Source: Sphagnum compactum (taxonomy: Eukaryota; Bryophyta; Sphagnopsida; Sphagnales). From it: a DNA stretch of 64,000 nt. The stretch spans positions 1,116,001-1,180,000 of the forward strand of contig OZ234495.1 in the NCBI GenBank assembly GCA_965153455.1. Reading direction: 5' to 3'. A program made the position numbers and the translations under genes. Every line of letters begins with the position of its first letter. The first letter of the stretch is position 1. The notes below the pieces were generated by a model. That model saw only the letters and a program-made list of their open reading frames with translations, was not told the origin of the DNA and did no database searches. Shown one piece after another: positions 23,046 to 33,452 of the stretch.

Positions 23046-23642
23046 GTTATAAGATAATGCATTTGAATTGACTTGTCTTATTTAGTTGAGGTGGATAAGT
23101 AATATTAACATAAGTTTGGTGTTATATGAGTAGCATTAAACGATCATTGTGCATTTCCAATTTTTTCAAGTACCTTGAAGGATCAGATTTATTACTCTTT
23201 GGGTATTAGTTAAACTTGTTCCTATTATGAAATCATTTTTCAAATTTTAGCAACAAAAAACTACAATGTCAATTTTCAATGGGTTTACATGTTCAATTGG
23301 TCTTTGTATTTTAGTCCTTTACATTTAATTCCAATTCCTATCATGAATCTTCTCAACATTGTACAACCCAAAATTGCTTTATTGTAAACCTAAAATGAAG
23401 GTCCTATATATGCATTATGTTCCAATCAACAATATAGATTTTCAAAGACTATGACCCAAGTGGTAAAATGTAGAATCTACTCTTTATTGGGAGTCGGTTG
23501 GTGATTAATAATGTACTATGGAATGGTCAAGCCCCTACCCATTATGTTAGGTAATGCGATAACTAAACCTATTAAAATAAGCTAAGTAATGCAAAGGCAA
23601 CAATATTTCATAATGTAATGGGGAAAAGTAAGATCATTCCAT
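23046..23642. other. AT-rich spacer after Copia
   Basis: It probably includes the 3' non-coding part of the Copia remnant (GAGAATGTTATAAGATAATG near 23040 resembles the GGGAGTGTT-type junction of Copia 3' LTRs). No matching 5' LTR was found. Confidence 0.35.
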
Positions 23643-23956
23643 GACATTACATCACAAATTTAACATGCAACGAATTAATAATGAAATTATGCAAAGTTTG
23701 TCCATTCATAGGTTTGTACATGTGAATATCATGCATTGAAAACACATTTGGCACATGTATAAATGTATTAACAAATGAAGCATGAACCTATGAATGAACA
23801 AATGTCACAAAAATTTCACATCTTCTTATAAATTCATGTGTCAAATGTCTTTTCAATGCATGATATCAATGCATGAAACATATGAATTAAGAATGAATAA
23901 ATTTTGCATGATTTCCATTACTAATTTGTGAGATTTTATGTTTGTGATGTAAGGTC
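23643..23956. repeat. Fold-back (long inverted repeat) element
   Basis: A left arm (23643-23757) and a right arm (23835-23956) are imperfect inverted repeats of 115-122 bp, separated by about 77 bp. Paired words include GACATTACATCACAA / TTGTGATGTAAGGTC and ATCATGCATTGAAAACACAT against its complement. A transcript would fold into a long hairpin. No coding capacity. Confidence 0.75.
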
Positions 23957-24442
23957 TAAGGAGGAAAATTCTATAATTTTTCAAAAAACATGTTCAACAA
24001 ACACATTTGGGTCACGATTACAAATGTATGATCATCACTGGAAGATTATGTCATGTAATGTGATAAGAAAATGACATAAGTTGCCACCTTATACCTTCAT
24101 GATTAGTGATCCAAATAAACATTCAACATCCATTCAATTTTTTGGGTTCTACTTGCCAAGAAGAAAATAAGGAACAAGGCAATTAATTCTCATTTAGTGC
24201 CCACATTTTTTAGATTGTTCACTTAGTATTGTTTTAATGTGAATGAACTTTATGGAACATTTCTTATTTTAATTGTTGCTAATTTGAACATGTTGTTAAG
24301 GTCGAAGGATAAATTATATTTAATAATGGAAAGTTCATTAAGTCCACATTTTGATGAATGTTTGTCATAAGTTGTTCTTGTGAGTGAACTTAATGGAACA
24401 TTTCTTATTTTAACTAGGTTGCTAGTTTGAACTTTTCACCAA
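23957..24442. other. AT-rich spacer
   Basis: Contains an internal near-duplicate of GTGAATGAACTTTATGGAACATTTCTTATTTTAA (near 24238 and 24381), about 140 bp apart. No gene seen. Confidence 0.35.
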
Positions 24443-25530
24443 TGTTGGTTAGTTATTAAAAAAACATTTGGTTACCAACCCAAATATTGATAACCTACCA
24501 ATCGGTTATTGAATTTTCAAAATTAATAGATAGCCTACCCATTTGGTACATATTCTTCCAAGAATCAATAAATCCCAAATGGCCCAATATTGTATTTTCA
24601 AATTTTAATAACCTACCTAGATGATTGGGCATAAGCATCCTTTGGTGAACCCACTAGGAACCACCTCAAAAATTGATAAAGTATTAAAATTTAGTTAAAT
24701 AATCTTTTAAATTTCTTCATAATCATAAATTTATTTTTCCTCATGTTTATCCATTGCATCTCAGAGTATATAGCCTTAAGTGTTCATTGGAATTTAAAGC
24801 AGTGAAAATTATTACATTTATGTTTTTTAATCACAATGGCCCTTTTTAGAATCACCTTCTTGAAATTTTTAAAATTTAAAACAAATTATACCTACTCAAT
24901 TTTTTTTTTAATAAAACTTTCAAATAAAATGCCATCTAAAATACTTTTCAAAGTTATATCCAAAAACTCAAAACAAATTCCAAACTTGTGTTCTTAAACA
25001 AAAAGTTCAAAAAAAAAAAACTTACGGACATTTCAAAAAAAATTCTAAATGCAATAATTAGGAACATAAAAATATAATTTTAACAAAACATCTCACTAAA
25101 ATTTCAAGTGTTATAGAACCTAATTAATGTACTCACCAAAAAATTCTAATAAAAAGGGTCATTAAGTGTTTCCTTCTTTTTTGTTTTCAAAATTTGATAA
25201 GTCCAATGAAATTAAAGTCTGACTATCCTAGTGGATCCACTCAAGTATGCTTGTGCCCAATAGGAATTTCATCCAAATAGGTTGTCATTCTTAAAACCAT
25301 AAACAAGTTATGATAGAAATAAAAACAGAAATAATAATAATAATAAAACCTTATATTCCACCTAGGCAATATAATCAATGGTTCTCAAGGTGGGTATTTA
25401 ACGAATTGATTCTTATGCATAACCAACAATGATTACCCAACAAATAACCAAGTAAATCGATAACCAAGGTAATTGGTTGACAATGAAATTGATAATCAAC
25501 AAGTCTGAAGTTTCCACAAAAGAAAAAATA
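24443..25530. repeat. Imperfect inverted-repeat element, about 1.1 kb
   Basis: Words of the left part (ATTGGGCATAAGCATCCTTTGGTG..CCACTAGGA near 24622-24660) recur inverted in the right part (near 25225-25262). Outer words around TGTTGGTTA also face each other, loosely. The interior is AT-rich with a poly-A run. It is probably an old non-autonomous TIR element. The exact ends are not fixed. Confidence 0.45.
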
Positions 25531-26097
25531 TTGACACTCTCCATGGTCCCAAAACTATGTTTTTAAAGAAACCCTTTCTGGCTGGTTTTCAAGAAATGCA
25601 ATAACTAGCCAATGCTAGTTTCTATCTTTTAAGGTGGGGAGAGACTACAATGAGGACCTAAAATTCATTAGGTCCACATTTTTAGGACTCGTCACTAGGT
25701 GTTAAAGCACTTAGTAACTAACACCAATAAGCACAAAAAATCCAATGCTTGTGAAAAGAACCTAATGCAAAAAAAAAAATGATTGCTTTTGATCAATCGG
25801 CTTGAATGATTGGTCTAAATGATTGGATTTCAATCATCACTCACATTATACTATTTTTTCTATACTGTTTATGGGTGGGGTTGTGAAACAATCAACACAA
25901 TATTTTGCATGTGATACAGTTTGAGGTGTGGGTGAAGTTGCTCATTCAATGAATGAAGTTGCTCATTCATCCTTTGAACAAACTTCAGGGAAAGATTTCA
26001 TAATTTAATTTGGTTGTTGGTTTGAACTTTGAACTTGCCATGAGTGTCAACAGAGAGATTACATAAGAAGGATCATGCAGGGTTTATTTGGTCCACA
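25531..26097. other. AT-rich spacer
   Basis: No gene seen. It has small local duplications such as CAATGAATGAAGTTGCTCATTCA near 25950. Confidence 0.35.
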
Positions 26098-26251
26098 CAC
26101 TACAACAAAAGGTGTCTCTGTATGTCAAGTGATTTCACTGGATTTTGAGTGAATTCACTAGTTGTAATGAACAGGGACCAGTGAAGAAGCAGTGAATGCA
26201 TTAGTCTAGTGAATGGGGACTAGTGAACTGCACCCACATTTTGTAGTAGTG
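26098..26251 (+). mobile_element. CACTA-type MITE, copy 1 (154 bp)
   Basis: Starts CACTACAACAAAA and ends TTTTGTAGTAGTG, with a 3-bp duplication ACA on both sides (26095-26097, 26252-26254). CACTA ends with a 3-bp duplication are diagnostic of the CACTA (EnSpm) superfamily. It has no coding capacity. A second copy lies at 30040-30190. Confidence 0.85.
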
Positions 26252-26254
26252 ACA

Positions 26255-26751
26255 TTTAGAGGAATGTTCACCAGGTGGTAAGTAGTAGGTGGTATTAGTA
26301 CTCGGAAGAATACTTTTTTAATTCTATTTCATAGTAGACCATTTCGTAGTTTACATATTGTTGGTTTGAAATTTGATCTGGTTATCAACCAAGGCCTGGG
26401 GCAAGATTATGAAGTAACCCCACCCAACATGTCCCAACCACATTAACTAAGATCCAGCTATAATCATGCCTAGTCTAGTAAGCTTGTAAAAATTTTCTAT
26501 CAAGCAAAAGAGCCATGACTTCTAGACATTTAAACGTAATACTTAAAACCAGCGTGGTAGCGCCATAACTACGCAAAGGGGTTATTTTGCACAATTGCCA
26601 AGTACAAAGTGCGAGATAGACGCTTCATAGCAACATACATACGCCAGTGAGCTAGCTACTTGCCAAATGCGCCCAGTTGGCCGTGACCCCACACTCCATC
26701 CATCCCAGCCAGCCTTTTATCTAGTGGAGAAATTTGGTAAAAAAAAGTCAA
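26255..26751. other. Spacer
   Basis: No gene or element boundary recognised; composition becomes less AT-rich toward 26.7 kb. Confidence 0.35.
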
Positions 26752-26970
26752 ATTTTAAAATTCGAAAATGAGGTGATTTTGTAGCTTTGCAATCGGCATA
26801 TTTCTATATTTTAGTCCTCAGTGTGTACGTACCCAAAGATTATAACAAAATGATTGAAGATTTTGAAATTCGAAGAAAATGAAGTGATTTTTTGTAGGTT
26901 TTCAATCGCCAGATTTCTTCTATATTTGGTCTTCATTGTGTACCCAAAGATTATAACAAAATGATTCAAG
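26752..26970. repeat. Tandem duplication, two units of about 110 bp
   Basis: Unit 1 (26752-26859) and unit 2 (26860-26970) share AAATTCGAA, GTGATTTT, TTTCTATATTT, GTGTGTAC, and the closing CCCAAAGATTATAACAAAAT. They are 80-85% alike by eye. The array is non-coding. Confidence 0.8.
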
Positions 26971-27575
26971 ACTATGGTTCATGTATGGTTACTAGTCAGA
27001 ATTGGCTAAATCTTCTTAAGGAAACCAATTTTTGGACATCTTCTAATTATCAATGATCGCAACTTTGACTACAAACAAAAGTTCCCCCACAAAAAAAAAA
27101 ACAAACAAACATTGATCCCAGCCCCAGCTTGATAAAGGACCCCACGCCAACATCCCTTTCACAGCGGCGCTAGCTTTTCTCGCCGTGCTCTCGCTCAAGC
27201 TTCCTCAATTCCCGAGAAGAATTCCGGCTTCCTTGTCGCGCCGTCATATCGATTGCGGCCTCATGTTTCAGTCGTGTCTTTTTTTTGCTTTTGGAATCCA
27301 GGGTATTTTTGGTCGGGACCCACCGGCACCGAAACGTCTGTCTGCCGCTGCAGGGTGCGGAACGAACCAGCTAGCTAAGCAGCAGAATTACCTACCTAGA
27401 ATGGAAATGCACGAGCTTCATACATGCATCTGCCGAATCAGCAGCCGGCCTACTGCTGCGATCCTGCTTCCAGATTCAGCCCCAAATTTGGATCTGTCAC
27501 GCTACTCCTGCCTGCACCTCCAGCTTAATTGATCAGTCCTTCACCAACTACTGCATTATACTATCGACGCTATAA
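26971..27575. other. GC-richer region upstream of the MITE
   Basis: A 115-codon frame (27185-27532, plus) is open but has no family resemblance and no domain I recognise. The region may be a distal promoter of the MIR529 locus. Not called as a gene. Confidence 0.3.
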
Positions 27576-27902
27576 GAGCAACTCCACCGGTGCACTGTAC
27601 AGGAAACATTGGATGAAGAAAAGTCAAAACACGCCGGTTTGGTTCAGGAAAATAGTTTTGGCGCAGCATTTTTGCACGGGAGGCCACTCTGAGAATGGCA
27701 AGAGGCACAGCAAAGCCTAATTAATACCTGCAGTTGATTGCCTAGATGGTTTGATTGGTCCAGCTGGGTTGGTATTTAGCACTCTAAACCCACCTTTTTG
27801 CACTCCCATTTCCAGTCCCAGTTTCAATTTCAGGGGTGACATTGTGGAAAAGTAAATAACTTCTCTTGCAGGGTCACATACTAAGCATGGGTGCAGCTGC
27901 TC
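27576..27902 (-). mobile_element. Harbinger-type MITE, copy 2
   Basis: Same length (327 bp) and same family as 526-852, in the opposite orientation. The ends are GAGCAACTCCACCGGTGC and the reverse complement of GAGCAGCTGCACCCATGC. The 3-bp duplication TAA is present on both sides (27573-27575 and 27903-27905), as expected for PIF/Harbinger. Interior words such as AACCATCTAGGCAATCAA (inverted) match copy 1. It lies upstream of the MIR529 transcript region. Confidence 0.85.
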
Positions 27903-27905
27903 TAA

Positions 27906-29374
27906 AAACCCTAGAATTGACAACCACACGCTACCCACCCACTTGTTTCTAACCGCAATCTCTGGAGGTGAAACTAGTGATAATATATAGAACCAGCTGA
28001 TTGTAAACCTAGTAATTCTTGTAGACAATTCCATCTAGCTTATGTATCCATTGTCATCTCACTCATCTTATATAACTACACATTATTTGTATATTCTTGA
28101 GAATCGAGACGGTCAGCTTGAGATCATCCGATTTTGCTGCATAGAAAGCGGGCTTTCGAAAGGGACAAGCTGCAGGAGGAAAAAGGAACGGCGGCCCGTA
28201 CCCGAAGCCCACGTGAGAATTGAGCTTTCTGCAGTCCTAATTTTATATATACTATTTTCTGGATGTGGCAGCTACTACTACTACTACTGTCGATTGCTCC
28301 GCAGGCTACAGCGCAGGACTTTACAGCAATTAAGAACAACAGTAGCTGTTGCTTTTCAGTCCGCTGTGGAGAGAGCGTGATCGAGTTTCCCACCCGGACG
28401 GGCAACTCAGGGAATAATGATGGAGCTGCTTAGACTGTAAGTTGCAGCAAGATCATGCTCCCAGCTCCGCCTCGATACTCACGGCGGGTTCAGTCTAGCT
28501 CCACGCTCCGAAGCTTCAGACCCTTTTTTTTTTTTTTGTCGTCGACCTAGCTGCTGGTGCCAGATCCGTTCTCCGACGACGTGATTGGAAGCATCTGTCA
28601 GTTGCAAGACTAGTATGGGCCTAAGGATCGGAAATAATCTGAGAGGTGTACTGGAAAGTGCTACTTCCAGCCAGATCTGGAAAGGTATCATTTTCAACAC
28701 AGGTTGACCTCAGCAACGCTCTGATCTGCACAGAAGTTTCTCATTTAGTCTACGAAACGTCCACACCAATCATCCACCTATCCGATCTGAGGTTTGATCT
28801 GTTTTTCCCGGGAATTTGGCTTAAGTTTCAGAGATGCATAGCAGTTCCTGAAACTAAGCTTAAAACTGATTGTCGTTTCTCGTTCCTTTTTCTTTTCTTT
28901 CCTCTTTCATGAACAGAAGCAATACTTGAAACACACGCACTCGTTCAGCAGCCACCTAGAAAACGCAAGCACGTTTTATAATAATTCTCTGCACTGATCT
29001 TCCCTACCTAGAGACTAGATCTAATACTTATTTGTGCAGGTCGTGGAGGGAATTGTCAAGGACTAATTATATGCTGACAATTGAGAAGCAGAATCAAGTC
29101 CAATCAGGAGTCAAATTCTTTGCCGACTAAGTATAGCTACCTAGATTGATTGCTGATACTGGAAGGTTTAGCTCGAGTGGCTGTTTTGTCTGTACCATGC
29201 AGCTACGCGGATACCAGCTTGTTTCGGCATATGATCATCATATGTGTATATTCAAGGAGGTAGTCAATGTTGTGCGACCGTGCAAAAAGTTGTTTGCGAA
29301 GCTTTCTGATCATCTGGACGACCACCTGTAGCTGGGTGCATGCAGGCTAAGGTACATCCACGAGGGTAAACTTT
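27906..29374 (+). other. Upstream and leader region of MIR529
   Basis: GC-balanced DNA without a credible protein, directly upstream of the miR529 hairpin. TATA-like words occur at about 28068 (CTTATATAAC) and 28248 (TTTATATATAC), so the primary transcript may start near 28.1-28.3 kb (inference). A short imperfect inverted repeat (28421-28437 with 28491-28503) also lies here. The open frames seen on both strands have low-complexity translations. Confidence 0.4.
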
Positions 29375-29545
29375 CACCCCCGCCGGAATCAGAAGAGAGA
29401 GAGCACAGCCCTCAACTAGACTAGTCTGTGCTCTACTAGATTTGTAAATGAGCACTCCAACAACAAACAATATCATATACATCATCACCATCATCATCAT
29501 CATCATCAGGGCTGTGCTCCCTCTCTTCTTGTTCCGACCTGGGTG
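29375..29545 (+). ncRNA. MIR529: miR529 precursor hairpin
   Basis: The 5' arm (29391-29411) carries a 21-nt word starting AGAAGAGAGAGAGCACAG and ending CCC, which is the canonical plant miR529. The 3' arm (29509-29529) is its complement with a single A-C mismatch at miRNA position 10. Below the duplex the stem continues for about 15 more positions (29375-29390 with 29530-29545) with few mismatches, the geometry DCL1 needs. The loop is 97 nt and holds an (ATC)n tract. miR529, related to miR156, cuts transcripts of SPL/SBP-box transcription factors and controls phase change and reproductive development. Bryophytes, some ferns and monocots keep this family. The plus strand is preferred because the 5' arm gives the canonical sequence; the minus strand would give a variant. 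Confidence 0.93.
29391..29411 (+). ncRNA. miR529: Predicted mature miR529 (5p)
   Basis: 21 nt, beginning with A, on the 5' arm of the hairpin. Expected targets are SPL mRNAs with the complementary GCTCTCTCTCTTCT word; none lies in this window. The predicted star strand, with a 2-nt 3' overhang, is about 29511-29531. Confidence 0.9.
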
Positions 29546-30036
29546 CAGCAGCAGCAGCAGTTCAATCATTCCTCCGCGCCGCAGCACAAACTATGCAGCT
29601 CGCTCGCACGCAGCTCTATTGAGCCATGAGTTGCACCGGGGATCTATACAATCATTAAACTCGAATATTAATCAAAGTGTGAGTATTCATTCATCAATCC
29701 CCTCAAGTTTGCACCCTGCCTTGCCCCCCACAAGTTGCCAGGATTCATTCAATTCAAGAGGCTTTTTCCTTTGAATAACTAACTACATGCATTTCCAAAG
29801 CATCCTTGATTGATTGATTGATTGAGTGATTCCCAAAATGTATCCTTCCTTGGGTGGTACCATTAAGGAAAGTCACATTAGGAAAGTAAGTCACAGGTTT
29901 AAAACCACCAGATATCACCCTATATAATTTTTGTACAAATTATACTTATAAATAAATTTTAGTTACCAAGCCGAAAGCATGGTTATGAATTTTTGTTTTT
30001 TATTTAATTTAATTTAAAGTGTGAGAAAGATGAAAA
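29546..30036. other. MIR529 3' flank
   Basis: It probably holds the rest of the primary miRNA transcript. A (CAG)n run occurs at about 29547-29560 and GATTGATTGATTGATTGA at about 29810-29828. No gene seen. Confidence 0.4.
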
Positions 30037-30039
30037 ATT

Positions 30040-30190
30040 CACAACAAAATGCGTCCCTGTTCGCAAAGTGATTTCACTGGATTTTGAGTGAATTCATTAG
30101 TTGTAGGGAACGGGGACCAATGAAAAAACAATGAATTCACTGGTCTACTGAACGAGGACTAACGAATTACACCCACATTTTGTAATAGTG
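30040..30190 (+). mobile_element. CACTA-type MITE, copy 2 (151 bp)
   Basis: Aligns end to end with 26098-26251. The left end reads CACAACAAAA, i.e. CACTACAACAAAA with TAC lost; the right end is TTTTGTAATAGTG. The flanking duplication is ATT on both sides (30037-30039, 30191-30193). The shared interior block is GTGATTTCACTGGATTTTGA. Confidence 0.82.
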
Positions 30191-30193
30191 ATT

Positions 30194-32500
30194 TGACTTT
30201 CTTTTTTTTAGGGAGTGTTGAATTTATTTTTAATATGAACAATACTACACTTTTTTTTAAGGAAAAACAATATGACTGAATTTTGGAAAGGAAGTTTTTG
30301 AGAAAAACCCTTTGGAGTATGAAGTATGAGGTAGGCTAGATACCCTGGGTAGTAGTTGACACGTGGTGTGTCTAGGAATTGACACGTCACATTGTGTCAG
30401 ACAGGGTACCTAATTACAGGTGGTGGCTAATTTAGGGTTTATTTAGGGTTAAGGTTGCACAGCATTATTTCTTGACACATTTGTAATGCTGGCCCTGCTG
30501 AATACAGCTATAAACTTGTTTGCTTAGGAAGGAAAACATCATTTTGGGTACCCCACTGATTGAAGGGAAATTTTTCAGTGCTGTTTCAATTAAATTCACA
30601 CACTCTAGATACATACAAGTATAATACCTTTACCATTTCAGACGAGCTTTTTTCATTCTTTGTGTCAAAATATTAATAAATTTAAAAGTGAAACTATCGG
30701 GTTTTTTTGAACTGCAGATCTTCCAAGTCTAGACACAATAATAGACTGTTCTATAACATCGACGACAAGTCCCTCTTTATTATTTTGTATATCCATTACT
30801 TGACGAAATTTTCAGAATTAAAAAACCCAGGTGTGAAAGTGAAGATTTGAAATTTAATTTAATTATTCGACAATTTGTTACCGAAATGGTAAAGGTACTA
30901 AGGTATTTGGCATCAAGTCATTCTAATAATGCTAAATAAAACAAGATGCAAAACCAGTCGATCAATCCAACAGAGTTCAAACCCGTGTTGTGCAGATATC
31001 CAGTTTGGCAGATTAGAATTGGATGTTCTTGTTCCAGTTAGTAGAACCTTAACTGGAACCAGGTCTTATTTTGGGAACTGGTTTTGGAACTGGAATTAGA
31101 AATTGGATTAATTTAACAACTGGACCCAGAACCAGCTTCCCAGTGCCCGCAGAACCAAACCAGAACAAGATCTCACCAACACAAAATTGTTCATTGGCTC
31201 CATTGGGTCCATGAACTTGATGAGAACATATGAGAGACCCAATGGACTCAATGGACCCGAATGTCACTCCTCGTGTGTTCCCGTAATTGTTCCTAATAGC
31301 ATAATAGCACCACACTTTATCCCATATCCTTTGTTCAAAACTCTACCATTTAAAATATATAGCAAAAACTGAAGGGAATGCCCACATAATCCTCTATATT
31401 GAGTGTCCACAGAGTGAGTTTGTTTTGGTGATAGGGCAACTGAAGAGGCCCACCCATCACCGCAATAAAATAAAAACCACATCCGCGCATCACTTTTGAC
31501 AAACCCCCACAACTAATCAATGTAACAAACAACCCCAGTAAATAGTACCTAAAGTTTTAGCACAAAAGCCCCAGTTTGTAATAGAAGACTACTAAACATA
31601 GCTGGCTATTGCCACTCCATAATAATATAATTGTGTAAAATATCTTATTAATATGAAATTACAGGTTTACTCTAGAATTGAAAAGATGAGATTGCATTAA
31701 TCCTTATTCCAGTTGAACTTCGGCTACAGGGGATTGATGGCATACACATAAAAGAGAATGGCTTTTGATCAAAACTCCATAAAGCCTCAGGAACTTCCAA
31801 AATTCCTGACATTGATCAAGTCAAAAAACACTCAAATCAGCATTCATACATTTGCACAAAAATTTAGTCCAATGCCTGCAGACATTGCACTCATGGGGCC
31901 AAAAAAAAAAACGACTCAATGCTGTACAACTACGAGATAATCTCACTTTACCAGTCTCTGCTAGACAGCTAACCCACACCTTCACAGACCCAACAAGTGC
32001 ACACATTTGGGGCAGTTGCATGATACAAGCTAGTCCACCTTTGTGCATGTTAATTGATTCCCACAAGATACAATGAAGCCAGACAAGGTGCATAAGTTTT
32101 GAGTTCAAAGGCATCTCAGATTGGGGATATGCTTCTTTGCCTCAAAAAGACCTTAATCCGTAGTGTTTCCTGTCATCTCTTCCATGAATCAACAATTCCA
32201 GTTCATGTGTCGAAGATGGGTAAGTGCTTGGAACCTTGAATGCTGAAGATTTGACCAAGATGGTGGACAAATCAGAAGAAATTCATTGATGCTTGGCAAT
32301 TCGAAATTCCATTTGCCTCTTGGAAAAAAATGTTCCAAAACTCTTGAGGCGACGCAGTGCTTCAGCAACTCAATTGGAAAAAATGGATTGCACTGCAGCT
32401 GTCACAAAAGCACCGAACAGACACTTTATAGTTAATTCCATCACAAAATGACCTCTGCTTAACAAGCAACTTCTTAAGACAGTATTATGTTCAAGCACAG
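30194..32500. other. Spacer between MIR529 and the MLH1 3' flank
   Basis: No supportable gene. A low-complexity patch of AACTGGAACCAGG / GAACCAG words lies at 31040-31170. A GACCCAATGGACTCAATGGACCC run near 31233 duplicates itself imperfectly. Frames of 60-97 codons on both strands overlap each other and have no family resemblance. Confidence 0.35.
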
Positions 32501-32765
32501 AACCTCATGAGCCAAAAGCTGAGAATACATTAGGTCACTGATGAATTTATCAAGCACATGACCATGATATCTATTGAGACAAACATCCACAATAACACTT
32601 TGAAAGGTAACCATTGTGTCACTTCCAACAAAACCAAACTGAACACAACACAAATAAGTTGTCATAACCTTCACAAGTGTCACCAACAGAAGTACAGACA
32701 AGACCATAAACCTTCATCACAAATTGCAGTGACTAGCTGCCATTACTCCGCACCAGCTCGATCTG
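32501..32765. repeat. Dispersed repeat R2, copy a
   Basis: Shares ordered blocks with 45250-45465: an ACTTTGAAAGGTAACCATTGTGTCA-like block, then a CCTTCATCAC..TTGCAGTGACT block, then GCCATTACTCC. A shorter third copy lies at 33127-33245. Two of the copies lie 3' of MLH1 and one 3' of the MOM1-like gene, all in the same orientation. It could be a small retroelement or a duplicated downstream element. Its nature is unknown. Confidence 0.5.
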
Positions 32766-33126
32766 CTTGAAAATAGTGGGCAAACAATCATACCAAAATT
32801 CACACATTTTCAGAAACATTTCTTGATCTTCTCACATTTCCAGAAACAACAGGAAGACTCCAGCCTAGTGTTGGTGAGCACTCAAACGACAGGCAAATCA
32901 AAAAAGTGAATAGTATACTCAAGCTGCTATACTCTTGTGACAGTAGGCTTCATTCTAGCTTGCCCCTGTACAAGCAAGCAACCAAGGATAAGGCATAGAG
33001 AGGCCTACATAAAAAAATGGCAGTGGTTGGGACCTCCCTCACCCTGAACATATCCACTAAACACACCATTGGTGATTACTTGGATGCAGTAATCCATCTT
33101 AGTTACTGGAAAACATATCTATGAAA

Positions 33127-33245
33127 TTGAAGAGACTTCATGATGACACTTTGAAGGTAACAGTTGTGTCAGTTCCCAAACAAAAACAACCTTGTACTTG
33201 AACAACATTGTACAAAACATAACTTCATCATACTTGCTTGCCAGA
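33127..33245. repeat. Dispersed repeat R2, copy b (partial)
   Basis: The GACACTTTGAAGGTAACAGTTGTGTCAGTT block matches R2 copies a and c. It ends just before the MLH1 terminal exon and may be part of the MLH1 3' UTR. Confidence 0.5.
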
Positions 33246-33452
33246 GTTGCTTAAAAAGAACTCATGTCCTGGTAGATGGCTGATACAGGAAAGTGACACA
33301 TAAAAGCCATAAGCTTTGCACTTTTGTGCAGGACAAGGTCCACACCATCTAAAGTCAAAACTCCAGGTAATGGCAGTGGGCTATTGGAATCAATACCTAA
33401 TAGAAGGGCACATCCAAACATTTGCAGTCCATTCAGCACAATGAATTAGATC

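Noticed and set aside
27185-27532. A 115-codon frame
   Set aside because: Open but without family resemblance or splice partner; more likely MIR529 upstream DNA.
29264-29587. A 107-codon minus-strand frame over the MIR529 region
   Set aside because: Its Met run comes from the (ATC)n tract in the miRNA loop and the rest overlaps both hairpin arms; no family resemblance.
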